NCBI GenBank assembly: GCA_023415605.1
Contig: JAEZKB010000304.1
Location: 1-6,973 of the forward strand
Reading direction: 5' to 3'
Length of the DNA stretch: 6,973 nt
DNA from: Pseudomonadota bacterium
Lineage (GTDB): Bacteria; Pseudomonadota; Alphaproteobacteria; Rhizobiales; Devosiaceae
Each line of letters begins with the position of its first letter. The first letter of the stretch is position 1. Both the position numbers and the translations under genes were made by a program. Below the pieces are notes generated by a model, which did not search any database, had not been told where the DNA came from, and was given only the letters and a program-made list of their open reading frames with translations. Shown one piece after another: positions 5,937 through 6,973 of the stretch.

Positions 5937-6263
5937 ATGGACCGAACTGTGCCCGCCCGGCGCAGCGCATCTGCGCATGGGCATGGTCGCCTGATACCCC
6001 ACGAAAGGAATGGAACCATGTCCCCGATCGCCGACTGGCGGGCGGTGCTGCGGCACGCCTGGAGCGTGCGGCTCATCGCGCTCAGCATCCTTCTCTCTGG
6101 CCTCGAGGTGGCGGTGCAGTTCCTGCACGGCGTGCTGCCGGTCTCGGACGGCGTCTTTGCGGTCCTCGCCTTCCTGACGACGGTCGGGGCGCTGATCGCG
6201 CGCTTCATCGCGCAGCGCCGGCTCGGGCGCCCGAACGAAGTCGACTTCGAGACCGGAGACTGA
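5937..6263 (+). CDS. Alternative long form of the holin-like protein (possible antiholin)
   Basis: ATG 5937 is in frame with 6018, has no stop between, and carries its own AAAAGGA site (5922-5928) 8 nt upstream. This is as good as the site of the short form, and the two ribosome sites resemble each other. The product would be 108 residues with a 27-residue N-terminal extension containing five arginines and three histidines against one Asp and one Glu, thus net positive. In lambda S, two starts give holin and an antiholin that differs by a positively charged N-terminus; the same logic could apply here with a much longer extension. It is equally possible that only one start is used. Confidence 0.4.
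   Translation: MDRTVPARRSASAHGHGRLIPHERNGTMSPIADWRAVLRHAWSVRLIALSILLSGLEVAVQFLHGVLPVSDGVFAVLAFLTTVGALIARFIAQRRLGRPNEVDFETGD
6018..6263 (+). CDS. Holin-like lysis protein, two transmembrane helices (short form)
   Basis: From ATG 6018 the product is 81 residues. AAAGGA at 6004-6009 is 8 nt upstream. Two hydrophobic segments are visible: about residues 18-40 (RLIALSILLSGLEVAVQFLH and following) and 44-65 (DGVFAVLAFLTTVGALIARF). They are joined by a short turn with PVSDG, and a basic and then acidic cytoplasmic tail follows (AQRRLGRPNEVDFETGD). Size, two helices and a position directly before a lysozyme gene fit a small phage holin, which forms holes in the inner membrane and times lysis. The DWRAVLRHAWSVRL segment before helix 1 is recalled from holin-like proteins of alphaproteobacterial phages. 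The same frame is open upstream to a second well-placed start at 5937 (separate entry). The lysozyme start is 2 nt beyond the stop. Confidence 0.78.
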   Translation: MSPIADWRAVLRHAWSVRLIALSILLSGLEVAVQFLHGVLPVSDGVFAVLAFLTTVGALIARFIAQRRLGRPNEVDFETGD

Positions 6264-6265
6264 TC

Positions 6266-6844
6266 ATGGCCAAGCTAAGCATATCGCGCCGCGCCATTGC
6301 GGCGATCGCCGCCGTCATGATGGCGGCCTTCAGCGCCGCCGGCGTGCTCTATGTCAACACCGCCACCGGCCCGGTGCCGGCGGCAATCGTGCTGGCCACC
6401 GAAACGCTGGTGCAGCCCTGGGAGGGGCGCGAACTCAAGGCCTACAGGGACATTGTCGGCATCTGGACCATCTGCGATGGCGATACCCAGAACGTGACGG
6501 CCAGCACGGTCGAAACGCCGGCCGGCTGTAATGCGCGCCTGCAGCGCCGCATGCTCGGCGAGTTCTACCCGGCGCTCGTCAAGTGCATCGCCGGGTTCGA
6601 GCGCAAGCCGCTGTCGTGGCAGGCCATGATGATCTCGCTGGGCTGGAACATCGGCCATGCCGGCGCCTGCAAGTCCACTGCGGCGCGGCTGGGGCGCGAG
6701 GGTAAGTATCTCGAAAGCTGCCAGGCGGCGACGGCGTTCAACCGCGCCGGCGGCCGGGTCGTGGTCGGCCTGGTCAAGCGGCGCGAGATGGGGGACGCCA
6801 AGCGCATCGGCGAAGGCGAACTCTGCGTGTCGGGGCTCAGCTGA
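6266..6844 (+). CDS. Phage lysozyme, GH24 (T4 type), probable signal-anchor-release endolysin
   Basis: The product is 192 residues; ATG 6266 follows GGAG (6255-6258) by 7 nt. The catalytic pattern E-8aa-D-5aa-T is clear in WEGRELKAYRDIVGIWT, giving Glu53, Asp62 and Thr68, the spacing of T4 lysozyme Glu11, Asp20 and Thr26. It is followed by CDGDT. The enzyme cuts the N-acetylmuramic acid to N-acetylglucosamine bond of peptidoglycan. Residues 9-30 (from RAIAAIAAVMMAAFSAAG) are one Ala-rich, weakly hydrophobic helix after basic residues (KLSISRR), as in P21-type signal-anchor-release endolysins exported by the Sec system; a cleaved signal peptide is the alternative. Six cysteines (70, 88, 107, 135, 152, 187) lie in the catalytic part and could form periplasmic disulfides. 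The stop overlaps the next start (TGATG). Confidence 0.9.
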   Translation: MAKLSISRRAIAAIAAVMMAAFSAAGVLYVNTATGPVPAAIVLATETLVQPWEGRELKAYRDIVGIWTICDGDTQNVTASTVETPAGCNARLQRRMLGEFYPALVKCIAGFERKPLSWQAMMISLGWNIGHAGACKSTAARLGREGKYLESCQAATAFNRAGGRVVVGLVKRREMGDAKRIGEGELCVSGLS

Positions 6845-6973
6845 TGCTGGCCATCATCCGCGCGGCGCCGGTGCTGGCGTCGCTGGTCGTGGCGCTGGCC
6901 AGCCTCGGCGGCGCCTGGCTGTGGAACGAGCTGATCGACAATCCGCACGTGCGGCAGCTGGTGCGGGTCGAGG
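6844..6973 (+). CDS. N-terminal part of a small membrane-anchored protein after the lysozyme (possible inner-membrane spanin), cut by window end
   Basis: ATG 6844 overlaps the lysozyme stop (TGATG), so translation is probably coupled. The 43 visible residues start MLAIIRAAPVLASLVVALAS, a single hydrophobic helix reaching to about residue 26. They continue with a polar stretch (NELIDNPHVRQLVRVE) that would face the periplasm. One N-terminal anchor plus a polar helix directly after a lysozyme gene is the place and shape of Rz-like inner-membrane spanins. The rest is missing, so a coiled coil or an embedded outer-membrane partner cannot be checked; it could also be another small lysis-region protein. 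Confidence 0.6.
   Translation, partial: MLAIIRAAPVLASLVVALASLGGAWLWNELIDNPHVRQLVRVE

Overview
The window looks like the end of the tail module, followed by the lysis module, of a double-stranded DNA phage or prophage. It contains no integrase, repressor or attachment site, so integration cannot be shown. High G+C in most of the window and the style of the small tail and lysis proteins suggest an alphaproteobacterial host, most likely of the Rhizobiales (Hyphomicrobiales). That host call is an inference from composition and recalled family resemblance, not from a marker gene.

Layout. Positions 2-3799 hold a tightly packed plus-strand run of tail genes with 9-21 nt gaps, each later gene having its own Shine-Dalgarno site. 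They are: the glycine-rich end of a tail tip or adhesin protein (5' end outside the window); a 336-residue tail protein with a duplicated internal unit and a beta-sandwich-like C-terminus; two small proteins of 79 and 125 residues; a 256-residue protein built from a 21-residue repeat and bracketed by matching end motifs; and a 329-residue probable tail fibre or receptor-binding protein. An SGNH/GDSL-type hydrolase (3799-4383) is coupled to the fibre by a TGATG stop/start overlap. It is probably an esterase acting on host surface polysaccharide.

The plus-strand run is then interrupted by a minus-strand gene (4318-5853). It encodes a 511-residue protein resembling capsular-polysaccharide (KpsC/KpsS-like) transferases, and its last 66 bp overlap the end of the hydrolase gene. 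This is the most unusual item: it has the position and orientation of a phage 'moron' or lysogenic-conversion gene. It may alter the same class of surface glycan that the tail proteins target.

After an 83-bp divergent spacer, plus-strand genes resume with the lysis module: a two-helix holin-like protein with two in-frame starts that each have a Shine-Dalgarno site; a GH24 (T4-type) lysozyme with an N-terminal signal-anchor-like helix; and the start of a small membrane-anchored protein, possibly an inner-membrane spanin, cut off by the window end. Sampled G+C falls to about 52-62% in the hydrolase and transferase genes and is about 70% or more in parts of the flanking modules, consistent with exchange of the surface-interaction genes. 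No tRNA, rRNA, insertion sequence or CRISPR array was seen.
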